Assembly (NCBI RefSeq): GCF_963678635.1
Contig: NC_087068.1
Coordinates: 46,517,785-46,581,784 of the forward strand
DNA: 64,000 nucleotides
Direction of reading: 5' to 3'
DNA from: Symsagittifera roscoffensis
Lineage: Eukaryota; Xenacoelomorpha; Acoela; Convolutidae
This document shows positions 1 through 10,200 of the stretch, in pieces. Each line of letters starts with the position of its first letter. Position 1 is the first letter of the stretch. Position numbers and translations under genes: made by a program. The notes beneath the pieces were generated by a model. It saw nothing but the letters and a program-made list of their open reading frames with translations, searched no databases and was not told the DNA's origin.

Positions 1-46
1 TGGAAAAAGAGCCATAATTGATTATATCGGATTATAATCTTTACAT
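1..46. repeat. ATTATAATC-type repeat tract
   Basis: Short AT-rich stretch with tandem near-palindromic words (GATTATATCGGATTATAATC). The same word family recurs beside all three C-rich islands of this window. No gene. Confidence 0.5.
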
Positions 47-119
47 TTGTTTGCAAAATCATTTGCAAAACTTGCAACATTTCTGCGTTACTCACGGCCT
101 ACTCGCAATATAAACCTAT

Positions 120-530
120 TCAAATTAACCCTCCCCCCATCCGCATTGCCCAAACCCCTACCCCACTCTCCTACGTTTATCCCTACGCCCACCCCCATGT
201 TTACTAAAGTTTACCCCGAACCCAACCCCCCGCCCCTAAGTTACAGTTTACCCCCCCCCCCCCCCCCCCCCCCCCAGTTTGTTTACCATTCAACGGGGAC
301 AGGGAAGGGGGTTAATCAGTGTGAACAACACCAATTTACATCCATTCTCCATTTTAAGCCCCTTTCTCAAGTTTTTTGTTGCTTTCTCCCCCATTTTTTA
401 CCCCGCCCACATTCAGTAAAAGGCGGGAGGGGGGTTAAACTTAGATGGGGGTGGGGGGTAAACTGGGTGGGGGCGGATGGTAAACTGACGAGGGGTAAAC
501 TGGGAGGGGGTTACGTAGTATAGAAAAATT
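120..530. repeat. C-rich to G-rich palindromic low-complexity island 1
   Basis: The left half is C-rich and repeats words like AGTTTACCCC, with a run of 25 C at 251-275. The right half (420-520) is G-rich and repeats the complement, GGGGTAAACT. The arms could therefore fold back on each other or form quadruplex/i-motif structures. Its right flank (TTATGAAACGTAAT...GTAGCAA, 549-573) resembles the flank of the island at 9.2-9.45 kb, so this is a repeat family rather than a chance tract. The 158-aa proline-rich frame across it is a composition artefact. Confidence 0.65.
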
Positions 531-639
531 AGCGAAGTAAGAAAAAAATTTATGAAACGTAATACGTAGCAACTGCACGAAACAGGAAATGAGATAACTT
601 TGAAAAAAATTGCAAAATTCGTAATTTCTTCTCAAAAAA

Positions 640-865
640 TACATTAGAATCGTTTATAATCTATTTTAATGGATCATAATCATTAATAGAATATTATGAT
701 TACAATCCATTTTTGATGGGTTATAATCGATTATAATCGAGCATTATGGTTAATATTGATATGAAAGGTACTAGGATTATAATCCATTTTTGATTATAAT
801 CGATTAATTTGTAACTTATTAGACATTGACTATAAAATGACAAATTAATCGATTATTATCCGTGG
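640..865. repeat. ATTATAATCGATTATAATC array
   Basis: About eight copies of TTATAATC(C/G)ATT-type words in both orientations. Each word is nearly its own reverse complement. Related words lie at 2044-2150, 4540-4560, 8840-8990, 9537-9600, 32450-32530 and 33515-33552, mostly bordering C-rich islands. No coding signal. Confidence 0.6.
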
Positions 866-1287
866 AACTCCGGTGCGATCTCGGTATGTGATCTCAGTTA
901 AGTTAAGATCTGTTTTCAGAAAAGCAAAATCTAGTTCCCTCTACATTAAAAAATAATGTCTAAATCAACAAAGTTTTGACGATCCAAGGTCTAGGTTAAT
1001 GAAAAAGAGGCTGCTTGTACATGATAGAAACAAATTGTATCTTTGTCTAGCTCACCAATAATACAGCACTTGAAGATTGCCGTTTGTCCCAAGGCTTTGC
1101 AAAGGGAAAATTACTAATAGCTCAACCAGTATTTTAGGTGAACGAGAAAAGTACGCGTGAAACAATTATCCTTATGCGAATTTGAGCGTCATCAAAGAAC
1201 GAAATCGTTGAGGCTGACTCGTAGGCTTTCTCACATGCAGAAGACGATTGAGAGCATCCAGAGGTAAGAGATTTTCTAATTTCAGTT
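866..1287. other. Intergenic, nothing recognised
   Basis: Mixed-composition sequence without a supported gene, RNA or repeat. It leads into the 30-bp minisatellite. Confidence 0.4.
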
Positions 1288-1458
1288 TGTCGCAACATAC
1301 CGCATTTGGGTCGCGCAAAGCCGCATAAAATTTCCTCGGTCGCGCAAAGTCGCAACATACCCAAATGAGTCGCAATGGTCGCAACATGCCCGATTTGGGT
1401 CGCAATGGTTGCAACATACCCATTTTCAGTCGCAATGGTTGCAACATAAGTCCCCGAC
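1288..1458. repeat. 30-bp minisatellite (GTCGCAATGGTTGCAACATA...)
   Basis: Contiguous units begin GTCGCAA or GTCGCGC at 1339, 1369, 1399 and 1429, exactly 30 bp apart, with more diverged units from 1288. Because 30 is divisible by three, minus-strand frames read as 10-residue repeats (VATIAT cores). The minus frame 1134-1583 starts at a non-ATG codon and has a hydrophobic stretch, but nothing confirms a gene. The units touch without spacers, so this is not a CRISPR array. Confidence 0.75.
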
Positions 1459-2466
1459 CTCGACCCGGGACCCGAGCATGGTAATACCAGATTGACGTTC
1501 AAAAATGAAAATGATGTCACAATGAATAAGGTGAAGCTCAAAGAAATGATTTGGGTACAAAACTTGTTGAGGTGTGCAGACAAGTAAACTAGACGACGGG
1601 CGCATAGTTCAGCTCATAATGTGCAGAATCAAAAAGTAAGGCGCAATGCTTAAGCCAAACGTGTACTTGTACTGAAATTTGCACTTGGTATTATTTTTTT
1701 AAGCAAGATTCATCTTTTAGTCGAAAATCATAATTAATGACGCCCTGAGCATGTTTTTCAAAGATTAAACGGCAGATTGGTAAAAAAATCAAAATTACAT
1801 AACTGAAGTCAAAACAAACTCGGGACAATCGTTTTTTTTTTCGTATAAATTTATGAATAATCTTGCTAGGAATATAAATGGTGAGAACAAACGGTGTTTG
1901 TATTCTTACCATCATTTTATGATGCAGTTTACTTGAAAAAATTCAAACCAGAATCACATCGTGAAAATAAGGTTAATTGTAATTAAGCCTATTTTCCCTC
2001 TAAACATAAACCAGGCTGCACCAATTTTTTCTTTGCACCATTTTTTCTTTGATTACAATCCATTATAATCGATATATTGGATTTTATAGGGATTCAAATA
2101 AACTTAAGTTTCTCGAAAACAAAAACTAGTTTGGTTTATAATCGATTGCGTGGTCCTAAAACATTTTGAATGCGAAAAATAATTATAATTGTTTCTTCTC
2201 AAATGAAATTTGTCGCAGTTGCTGCACATTAGCAGTACAGAATAATTTTGTACTACTTAGTCAAACGTTGGTACGGACGACCGCTACCATATCATGCAGA
2301 TAGACAAGCATAACATTCTTAAACAAGATTGCAAGTGTCAGTGTCAGAACAAACTCTTCCTGAATGTTTTGACTGGTGATCGAGAATGCTGCCCATTTGT
2401 TATAAATTCAGATATTGATTATGTTATGTTTTTTCTCTATACGTAAAATCAGATGCAATATAAATT
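1459..2466. other. AT-rich intergenic sequence
   Basis: No supported gene. Contains a small cluster of ATTATAATC words near 2044-2150. The short open frames here have AT-driven composition and no recognisable product. Confidence 0.4.
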
Positions 2467-3125
2467 GACAAAAGTCAAATTCGGACTTTGAAATTTTTTA
2501 AAAAGTGATCATTTGTAATTAATTTTTCTTAAATAGAGAACAACATGTCAATAGTTTTAAGATAATTTAAATCAGTTCAATATGAAAATCACATCCTCTT
2601 TGAAAGTCGGGACTTTTATTCTGTCTTGTCTTTCGTAGACAGTAGAGATATAATTAAGCTTAGATGGTGTTTCTATTCAGAGCAGTTTCAAATAGAAACA
2701 AAATCAAATGGAAAAAATTGCAAAAATATATATTTAAATATTTTTTTTCTAGTTAAATGGGCCGATTTTTTCTATTTGCACTGATATAATTATTTTTAGA
2801 AAATTTTTTGGATATAGAAATATCAGTATCTATTACATGCAATGAAAAAATATCGGCAGAGTGTATAAAGGAAAACTTGAAATTGCTCTGAATAGAAACA
2901 CCATCTAAGCTTAAATGTTTCTTTACTGTCAACGAAGATGCGATTTTTATTGAACTGTGTAAAAATGTGATTGAAGATGTGATTTTTTTTATTGCACATG
3001 TGATTTTTTAAATTGCTTTATGTCATCATAAAATTATTGACACGTTGTTCTCAATTTTAGAAAAATTAGAAACAAATTATCATTTCTTAAAACGTTTTAA
3101 AGTCCAAGTTTGAGTTTTGTCATTT
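2467..3125. mobile_element. Foldback / MITE-like element 1
   Basis: A large inverted repeat centred near 2784. The inner arms (2656-2691 and 2877-2912) are almost perfect complements around GATGGTGTTTCTATTCAGAG. Similarity continues outward with mismatches through GAGAACAAC(A/G)TGTCAATA to TGACAAAA(G/C)TCAAA near the ends. The loop (2692-2876) is AT-rich and non-coding. A TTAA lies at both inner-arm edges, but it falls inside the longer arms and so is not a target duplication. No transposase is encoded, so it is probably non-autonomous. Confidence 0.8.
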
Positions 3126-3148
3126 TGGCTCAATTGGGACACATTATG

Positions 3149-4076
3149 CCCGGGTTGACCAAAACTTCTTATCATATAATTTCCATATATGAGAAACTTC
3201 TTGTCATACAATTTCATACAATTCCATACGTACAGAAAATTGTATGAAAACTCTATGATAAGCATTTTTCCACATATGAAAATTGTATGATAGTGTGTTT
3301 TTCCATAAACCAAAAATTTTGATTTTTTCTTTCTAAATTTATTTTCTGAAAAATTTTCGGTTTTAGTTGCAACCGAACACAAGTGACAAAGACCTTGGTT
3401 ACTCAAAACACCAAAGGTTAGCCAGTCTTGCATTGAAAAGGCATAGAAAACGATCTCAATGGGGCTGATTTTTACAATTGATATAACAAAAGTAACAATC
3501 ATTTATTTTTTGGCAGAATTTTTTAATGATGATTATTTTAAATTTTTGAATTTTCAAATTATGAGACATTGATCAAGGCATACATTAACACCCCATACAG
3601 AAAAAATAGGAATTTTCCGCGTTTTTGAAAAAAATATATAAGTGAAAAGAAAATAAAAGCCAATTTTATCGCATCCTGGACTACGTTATGCACACAAAAT
3701 ATTCAATTTTGCATGCAAAAAAAATTTTTCGAAAAATGTTTGTTTGCGTACGAAATTCAATTTGCGGTTGAAAAAAAAAACAAACAATTTTTGGGCCAAA
3801 TTTTCAAAATTACTTTGTCTCGCCATCAAAAAAAACTCCAGTCATAAAATTTCCATATATGGGAATTGTATGATAAGCATTTTTTTCAAAAAACATAAAC
3901 CTCAGTTTTTATCACCAGACTGTTTTATTAGAATTAAACAGCCACAGAAACGAGTTTATACCAGTTTTCAACCATTTTTAGAAATTGTATGAAAATTGTA
4001 TGACAAGCATTTTCCCACACACTTGATGTATGGAATTGTATGATAAGCATTTTCGGTGTATGGAGGTCAACCCGGG
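3149..4076. mobile_element. Foldback / MITE-like element 2 with CCCGGGTTGACC ends
   Basis: Both ends carry CCCGGGTTGACC in inverted orientation (3149-3160 and 4065-4076). The arms repeat the word TTGTATGATAAGCATTTT and its complement several times, so they are internally repetitive as well as mutually complementary. The central 450 bp is AT-rich without a convincing ORF. It abuts foldback element 1 almost directly. No target-site duplication is obvious. Confidence 0.75.
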
Positions 4077-5690
4077 TGAGCGACATACTTCGTTCCACAG
4101 ACACAAACCATTAATACAAATTAGAAAAACTTTGCCAATTAAAAAGTATCCGCTGATCTAGTTGTTTATAAAAGGTAAGGTTTTTCTTGCTTTTGATATC
4201 ATAAATCATTTTTGGGCGTTTATAAAAACATCCGACTAGCAAAACTCCCGCACCCAGTTTCAAGTGTTTATAATTGATGCTGTTGAGTTTGGTTTCAGCA
4301 TTTCTTTCTAAATTGAGAAAAAGTCTATTACAATAAACTAATAGTCGATTGTTTCAGAAAACGTTTTTGAACTAAATTATAATCAGGTATTCTATTATTT
4401 TAATCAGTATTTCAAATATTTATAATAGATTAGTTTTTACATGTTTTTGTTACCTTCTCAACAATTGAAATCAAAATTACAATCGACTACTTTCATCTCA
4501 ATTGAAAAATTTTTTACGATTTAAATTCCAATTTCAGCGATTATAATCTATCACAACCTATTCCATTTTTAAAAGCATGCATCTATTTTGCATTTAATGT
4601 AAGTTTTTTGAAGTCATTAATTTTTGTGAAAATTTTGAAAACAGTGGAAATACTTTTTCCCCGAATTTTTAAAGATGCACATTTCTTGTTGTGTTCCACT
4701 AAACTTAAGTGAAACGTTTAAGTTTGTTGTTTATTTTGGCTTTGTTTGATTTCACGGCAAAAAGTGTATAACTGAAACAAAACTTTTGTTTTGTGGTAAG
4801 CTTCTATGTTCAGATGAACAAAATGTGAGAAGACCTTTTATGTTTAGCGATTTCGTTATTGACAGCTATATATTAATTCATAAAATATAATTAGGTAATG
4901 GCTATATTTTTATATTTTGCTTGGAGATGAGTTGTTATTGTCAAATAATAAGTTGTTATTGTCAGAGTATCAAAGTATCAAAAGAAGTAAACTTTGACAT
5001 TTCTTAGCCACATCAATATTGACTGAGCGACCACCTTATAAGTCTTACATAACAGAGCAATTAGTGTTATTTCAATTTTCTTGAATCTAAAAGCCTCGCT
5101 TCAATGAAACCGACAAATACTTCGATTGAATAGTCATTTATAGTTTTCAATTAAAAGTTTGACTTCTGGGGATAAATGACGAGTATCCATATTGCCGCAA
5201 GAACGGACAGCTTCAACAGGTTGTGTCCTAGATAATCAAAATCTTAAATTGAGTAGAAAACTAATTATGTCAAACACTGATTCACGCGCAATTAGTGATT
5301 CAATTGTTTTTAAGTTACATGTTCTGGTAAGAAGTAGGTTCGATAACACTTTTGGGCATGCAAAACGCCAAAAAATCAACTGAAAAAAATTCTCTATTAC
5401 TATTTTGATAATTTACTGCAAATGAAGGGTGCTGCTCAGATCTTCGAAGAAAGTTAAGTAGATATCGAAACGACAGTTTTTACACATCAACTTTGATAAC
5501 AATTTTTGGCAAATAGAATGAGAGTTATAAAAAAAGTTTCTCTTTAAGGTATTAGTAGTCGATCAAAAATTGAAGATAGCCGCCTATCACAAAAAAAAAA
5601 TAAGATTGCTTCCTTCTTCCACAAACGCTACTTGGTTGTCTTCGCATGTAAAGCTGTTTTTGCCCAAAAAATTGTATCTTTAAAGATCTT
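4077..5690. other. AT-rich intergenic sequence
   Basis: No supported gene or RNA. Weak ATTATAATC words occur at about 4377-4560. A 63-aa plus frame (5192-5383) has no recognisable feature. Confidence 0.4.
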
Positions 5691-5701
5691 GCAAAAAAAG
5701 G

Positions 5702-5762
5702 TGGGTTATCTTGCAGGAGGTTATCTTGCAAGATCTTGCAAGTATCTTGCAAGATCTTTTAA
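5702..5762. repeat. Short tandem repeat of ATCTTGCA words
   Basis: Five closely spaced copies of TATCTTGCA(A/G)GA or ATCTTGCAAG. The GATCTTGCAAG/CTTGCAAGATC overlap makes local palindromes. Confidence 0.6.
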
Positions 5763-5964
5763 AGAGATGCATCCTCTTTAAAAAAATCTTGCAATATCGA
5801 AGTGTACTGTACAATTTTGAGTCGTACGAAATTAATACGACCAGCATCTAGCTAGCCTCGATTCAATTTAGAACGATTTTGTTGTGCGAGATAATTCGCG
5901 ACGCATAAATAAGTTGCGTTACGCTCTCAGTATTATGGAAAAACTCTTCAAAGCGCGCATAATT

Positions 5965-6215
5965 TAGCCCAGAACATGGCAAATTTGGCAATTTTCAAAC
6001 GCCGAGAACTTTACAAAAAGTAATTGGAGGTGAAATATCTTTTTGATTTGAACCCAGGAAGTCAATATCTTCAATGGGGTATAAAAAATTTTGTTGGAAA
6101 AAATCATTTCGATCGGTGAAAAATGACTGAATAAAAAAATCACACCGGGCACAAATAATCCGTTTTCATCGAAAGTCGGATCAAAAACAAAATTTCTGAT
6201 CTGAAATTGGATATG
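5965..6215. repeat. Dispersed degenerate repeat, copy 1
   Basis: Shares an ordered set of words with 8400-8640: AATTTGGC(A/C)A, ACTTTACAAAAA/ACTTTACGAAAA, GGTGAAATAT/GGTAAAATAT, the stretch around ATAAAATTT, AAAAATGACT, and (G)AGCACAAAT followed by TCCGTT. Both copies lie in the same orientation. Function unknown; probably an old transposon fragment. Confidence 0.5.
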
Positions 6216-7097
6216 AAATAGCCCATCCTTAAAGTATCCAAGTTTAAATATTTCACAGCCCATTTCAGATCCGACAATAAGATCTGAAAAAGATTTTTTC
6301 AGATCTGAATTAGAAAATTTGCTAGGTGCCGGAAAGAAGTCAATTTGTTTTAACTATGACTATTTTTGCATACTAATCTTTGGTGTTATTCTACTGTGTT
6401 AAGATCCGACTTAACTGTTGAGCCATTGACCACAAGAGTGTATGGAAAAATAGGTAGTATGTAGGTATGTTAGGTTTTATCAACTGAGTCATTTTGACAA
6501 AATCCTCAACCCAAAAACCAAGGACATTAATTTGGATCTCCGGTCTCGAATATTCTCAATATGCTCTTTGAATTTAAGTTTTTTAATCGAATAATTACTC
6601 CCAAATATATTGCATGCGGTTTGATGTTAACTTTACCAAGAAAGGGAGTTTCATTTGTTTCATTTTGGGGTTGGTTTTACACTAATGGCTGAAAACAATT
6701 CTAAAAGACTTTTCTTCATTCAGTGTCAATTTTAATTCAGCTGAACCTAGCTTCTACCTTATCTAGATCTTTTATAACTTCTCATTAATTTCATTTATGA
6801 AAGTCTGAAAAAATTTTCAACCATCTGCAAATATAGTTGTATCCATTTTTCACATTCAAGAGGAAATTTGTTCATGTAAACAATAGAAATTAGAGGAACC
6901 AAAATTGACAATTGAGATACGACGCATCGTATGGTCTTAACTCCGACATTTCAATAAAGTCATACCAAATTGCAGTTTTTTTCGAAGGAGCGATGTAAAA
7001 AAATTGGCTGTTTTCACTTTATGTTCATATGTGTATCACAATTTTATGATCAGCCTTGTAGAAAACTCAAGAAAAATCCAACAACATGATTCCAATT
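6216..7097. other. Intergenic, nothing recognised
   Basis: No supported gene, RNA or repeat on either strand. Confidence 0.4.
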
Positions 7098-7107
7098 GTG
7101 CTGCTCT

Positions 7108-7154
7108 CGTTAATTCGCGTGTAAATTCGTGCGTTAATTCGCGTGTTAATTCAT
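7108..7154. repeat. Micro-repeat GTTAATTCGCGT
   Basis: Four imperfect 12-bp copies in tandem. In the plus frame they give a short NSRV-type peptide repeat, but no gene is supported. Confidence 0.55.
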
Positions 7155-8399
7155 TGAAAATGGTACATTACATTTTGGGGATTTTGTTTGCGGTGATTTT
7201 ACAATTGGTTTTCATACAATTCAAGTACTGCCATTCTGCACATGTTTGCACTGGTAGTAATACATGATTCTGTTTTCAACGTGTGAGACTTTTTTGATTA
7301 TGTTCTCAAGTTGAGTTTTTTGCAACAAAAAGTTGATATTTTGTTGGAATTCACAGGGGGTCATCAGATTGGTTATACTTGGGACAATTTGGTATATTGA
7401 ATGGTAAAAAAACTTTTTTGTAAAAGTAGAAACGAATTTTTCTTGTTACTTGAAGTTAGGACATCCCATCTAATTCTGTTTTTTTTTTGTATAAGCACAA
7501 ATTTCATTTTTCATTTTACATCATCTTTGCCAATACCATCCATTCTTTAAAAGATTATTTAGGATTCTATTTAAAGTTCAAAATGAAATTTTTTGGCGAC
7601 ACAAAAAAAAACGCTTTAGTGAAAGCTTACAATCACAATATTGCTGAATTTACTTTTGTGAAATCAATTTATGATAAAGGCTTGGTATTCAATCAAAAAC
7701 TTTTTGAAAATCGCGTATAAAATCATAAAGGTTTAGCACAAAATTGTCTGTGAATTTGGCTGTGTTGAATGTGTAAATCGAAAAAAATTCGTCTATAAAC
7801 TTGGCCTTAAGTTTTTGTGGTTCTAAATTTGGCTACTTCTCTCGAATAAATCGAAAACTTTGAAGTACTAAAGAGTTTTACAGCGGTATCTAAGTTTCTC
7901 CTCACTGCACTGCACATTTGAAGCTAAGTGAAGAATAGGGTATCACTTTTTTAATTTGTGGTTTAGACAAGTGTTGCAATTACTGGGTTTTACTCACAGA
8001 GTACTTCTATTAAAAAAACTGAATTGAACTTTTGTTCCTAATTGATCGTTAAAAACAATGTTAAAAGCTTTGTTTTATAAAATGTCTTCTTCTAAATCAA
8101 ACAAGACTGCTCGTATCAGGGCGAAGCCCTGAATGCTCCGACTGCCTTTTAAGGTTTATGGGGCAGTAATAACATTAAAAAGTTAAATGTGAAAAAAATA
8201 TATAAAATTTTTTTTTTGAAATTTGAATTTTTTTATGAAAATCATCACCCCACACGCCATATAAAGTACAAAAGGATAAATTTTGCTCCTTGTAACAAAT
8301 TAATTATGGCAAATAAGCTTCTTTCAACCAATTTGGAACGATTTCTAAGACGGATTAACTCTCCGCTTACGCGTTAATAGCGCGAAATATATCGCGCGT
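7155..8399. other. AT-rich intergenic sequence
   Basis: No supported gene. Holds one small GC hairpin (8118-8132, CAGGGC-GAA-GCCCTG) and a CGCGTTAA-rich patch at 8368-8402 that resembles sequence near 30075. Confidence 0.4.
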
Positions 8400-8645
8400 T
8401 AATTGTCCCAAATTGGCCAAAATGCCAATTTTTAAACCCCCATAACTTTACGAAAATTGATCACAGGTAAAATATTTTTTCAAATTTAAGCTCAAGACAA
8501 CAATACCTTTCGAATGATATAAAATTTCCGTCAAAAATGACTAGTTAAAAAGTCGAAATTTGTTTGAAGAAAAAAAAACCCACCCCGAGCACAAATTTTC
8601 CGTTACTTTCGTATCAAAATTCGGAACAATAACGAGTTTTGTAAT
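8400..8645. repeat. Dispersed degenerate repeat, copy 2
   Basis: The partner of the 5965-6215 repeat, with the same order of conserved words. See that entry. Confidence 0.5.
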
Positions 8646-9173
8646 TAAGTAACTTTGAAATTTTGTTGATTCAAATAGCCAAATAATCTGAAGGCCACAA
8701 ATTTTACTTGTATTTAGCCAAAAATTTTTGTTAATTTCACGCGGTATTGGCAAGTAACTATGATTCTCATATTACTCATCTGCGCTTTTATATTAGAGAC
8801 GATAACTAACCCGCACTGGAGTTTCATGGGAAATGATCTTTTGTAATGGATTATATTGGCTAAATATTAAACACATACAATCGATTTTCATGACCCATCC
8901 AACAATGAAAGTGGATTTTAGGGGGTTGTAATCGACTGTTTTCAATATGTTGAAGTCCATTATACTGGATTATTTTGACAAAATAATGGATTTTTTCAAG
9001 GCCACAAAAATCCATGAAAATCGTTTTTTGTCTACAAAAATTTTTAAAAAACAATTAAACTCTTGAATGAGAACTTTACACAGTTACATTTTGTAAAAAT
9101 CTGCAGACACGAAAATGTTATAAAATTAACGTTCTGCGAGCTTAGAACTCCAGTTGAATTCCAGTTTATATCA

Positions 9174-9450
9174 GCCATCCCCCTCCCCCCCGCCTCTCCT
9201 GCTTTCACACCCACCCTTCTTTTAAAAACTCGAAAGCACTTAACCCACCACATCTGGATAGGGGGGGGGGGGGGTTGTTAATTGTGGTGATGGAGTTTAC
9301 GTTGAATGAACCCCCCTCCCCCATCCCCCTGCCTGTTTAGACCACCACCTGCACATGATCAGTGGAGGGGGAGGGCGGTTGCAGGTAACTGAACTGATTA
9401 TACCCCAAAATAGGTGGGTTGAACGGGGGGGGGGGGGTAGCGGGGGTGTC
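9174..9450. repeat. C-rich/G-rich palindromic island 2
   Basis: C-rich blocks (9180-9215, 9310-9332) alternate with G runs (9259-9275, 9424-9437). The 3' flank, TTATGAAACGTAATCAGTAGCAA, matches the flank of island 1 at 549-573, and ATTATAATC-type words lie on both sides. It could form G-quadruplexes. Open frames over it are proline/glycine artefacts. Confidence 0.65.
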
Positions 9451-9886
9451 AAAATTGTTATGAAACGTAATCAGTAGCAAATGAAACAAACACAAAAATG
9501 AGGTAATTCGCAAATTTTGCAAAATCCTCTCAAAAAATCCATTATAATTGGTTATATTGATATGAAAAGTATAAATATTATAATACATATTTTGTTCAAC
9601 ATTTAAAATAAATCATTCTCGACAGTTGAAACCAATTTCAAGTTTCAAGTTGAAGTTACTTTTTGAACTTTTGGGCAATCTGGAAACGTTGATGGAAAAT
9701 TAAAAAAAAACTGTGCTAAACAATGAGTGGCGAGAATATATTTATGTAGAAAAAGTTGAATTTTTATTCTGACCATGTCAATTTTGATGTGAAAAAACTG
9801 TGTGCTAAGTGTGATGTCGTGATGTCAAATGAGAGGCTGACCTCTCAACTACAATTTTCATTCACTATATTTTACTACTTTTGACG
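9451..9886. other. Intergenic, AT-rich
   Basis: Flank of the C-rich island, then unremarkable AT-rich sequence up to the candidate antisense exon. Confidence 0.4.
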
Positions 9887-10147
9887 TTATTTAGCAAAGC
9901 TTAGCTCCCATTCTTGCAGTTTGTCATGTAAATCAGTCGCCCTATACAAAAAAAAGATATAATGATATTTTTGAATAAATATATGTTTGTTTCTGAAATC
10001 CTTGTGATTGGAACATGTTGTGCTACTTATACTGCAATCGGCTATACCTGTTCCGTTTGTTTTTCTTTTCATCAACAGTTATAACCAGAAACTCACCCTC
10101 GATATCTATTAAAGTGTTTGCACCTATTCGACGGGTGAGTGACACTG
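9887..10147 (-). CDS. Candidate last two exons of a minus-strand host gene (unidentified)
   Basis: On the minus strand an exon at 10147-10048 follows a TTTTCAG acceptor and ends in CAG|GTATAG. A 106-bp intron (10047-9942) ends in a pyrimidine run plus GTATAG. A second exon (9941-9887) ends in TAA. The join keeps frame and gives a charged C-terminal tail: ...TLIDIEGEFLVITVDEK, then KNKRNR|ATDLHDKLQEW. The peptide looks protein-like and both splice sites are good, but no family is recognised and upstream exons are not visible. They would have to lie beyond the B-box gene, which sits on the opposite strand. It may be a chance arrangement. Confidence 0.3.
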
Positions 10148-10195
10148 CTGAAAATGTTGTCATTTTACCATGACTTTACTCTGAAGTTTTGTTAG
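10135..10195 (+). other. Candidate 61-bp 5'-UTR intron of the B-box gene
   Basis: A GTGAGT donor at 10135 and a TTTTGTTAG acceptor ending at 10195 define a 61-bp intron six bases upstream of the ATG at 10201. Alternatively the acceptor alone could take a spliced leader. The region overlaps the candidate antisense exon. Confidence 0.5.
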
Positions 10196-10200
10196 GAAAA

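Noticed and set aside
47-523. 158-codon proline-rich open frame
   Set aside because: It starts at TTG, crosses a 25-C run and depends on C-rich simple sequence. The complementary G-rich half shows this is a palindromic low-complexity island.
1288-1458. CRISPR-like direct repeats
   Set aside because: Units of 30 bp are contiguous without spacers, and the context is eukaryotic.
2654-2914. TTAA target-site duplication of a piggyBac-type MITE
   Set aside because: TTAA flanks the best-matched inner arms, but inverted similarity continues more than 150 bp outside it, so it is internal to a larger foldback element.
8118-8132. CAGGGC-GAA-GCCCTG hairpin as a terminator or RNA element
   Set aside because: An isolated 6-bp stem in a eukaryotic context with no neighbouring gene; expected by chance.
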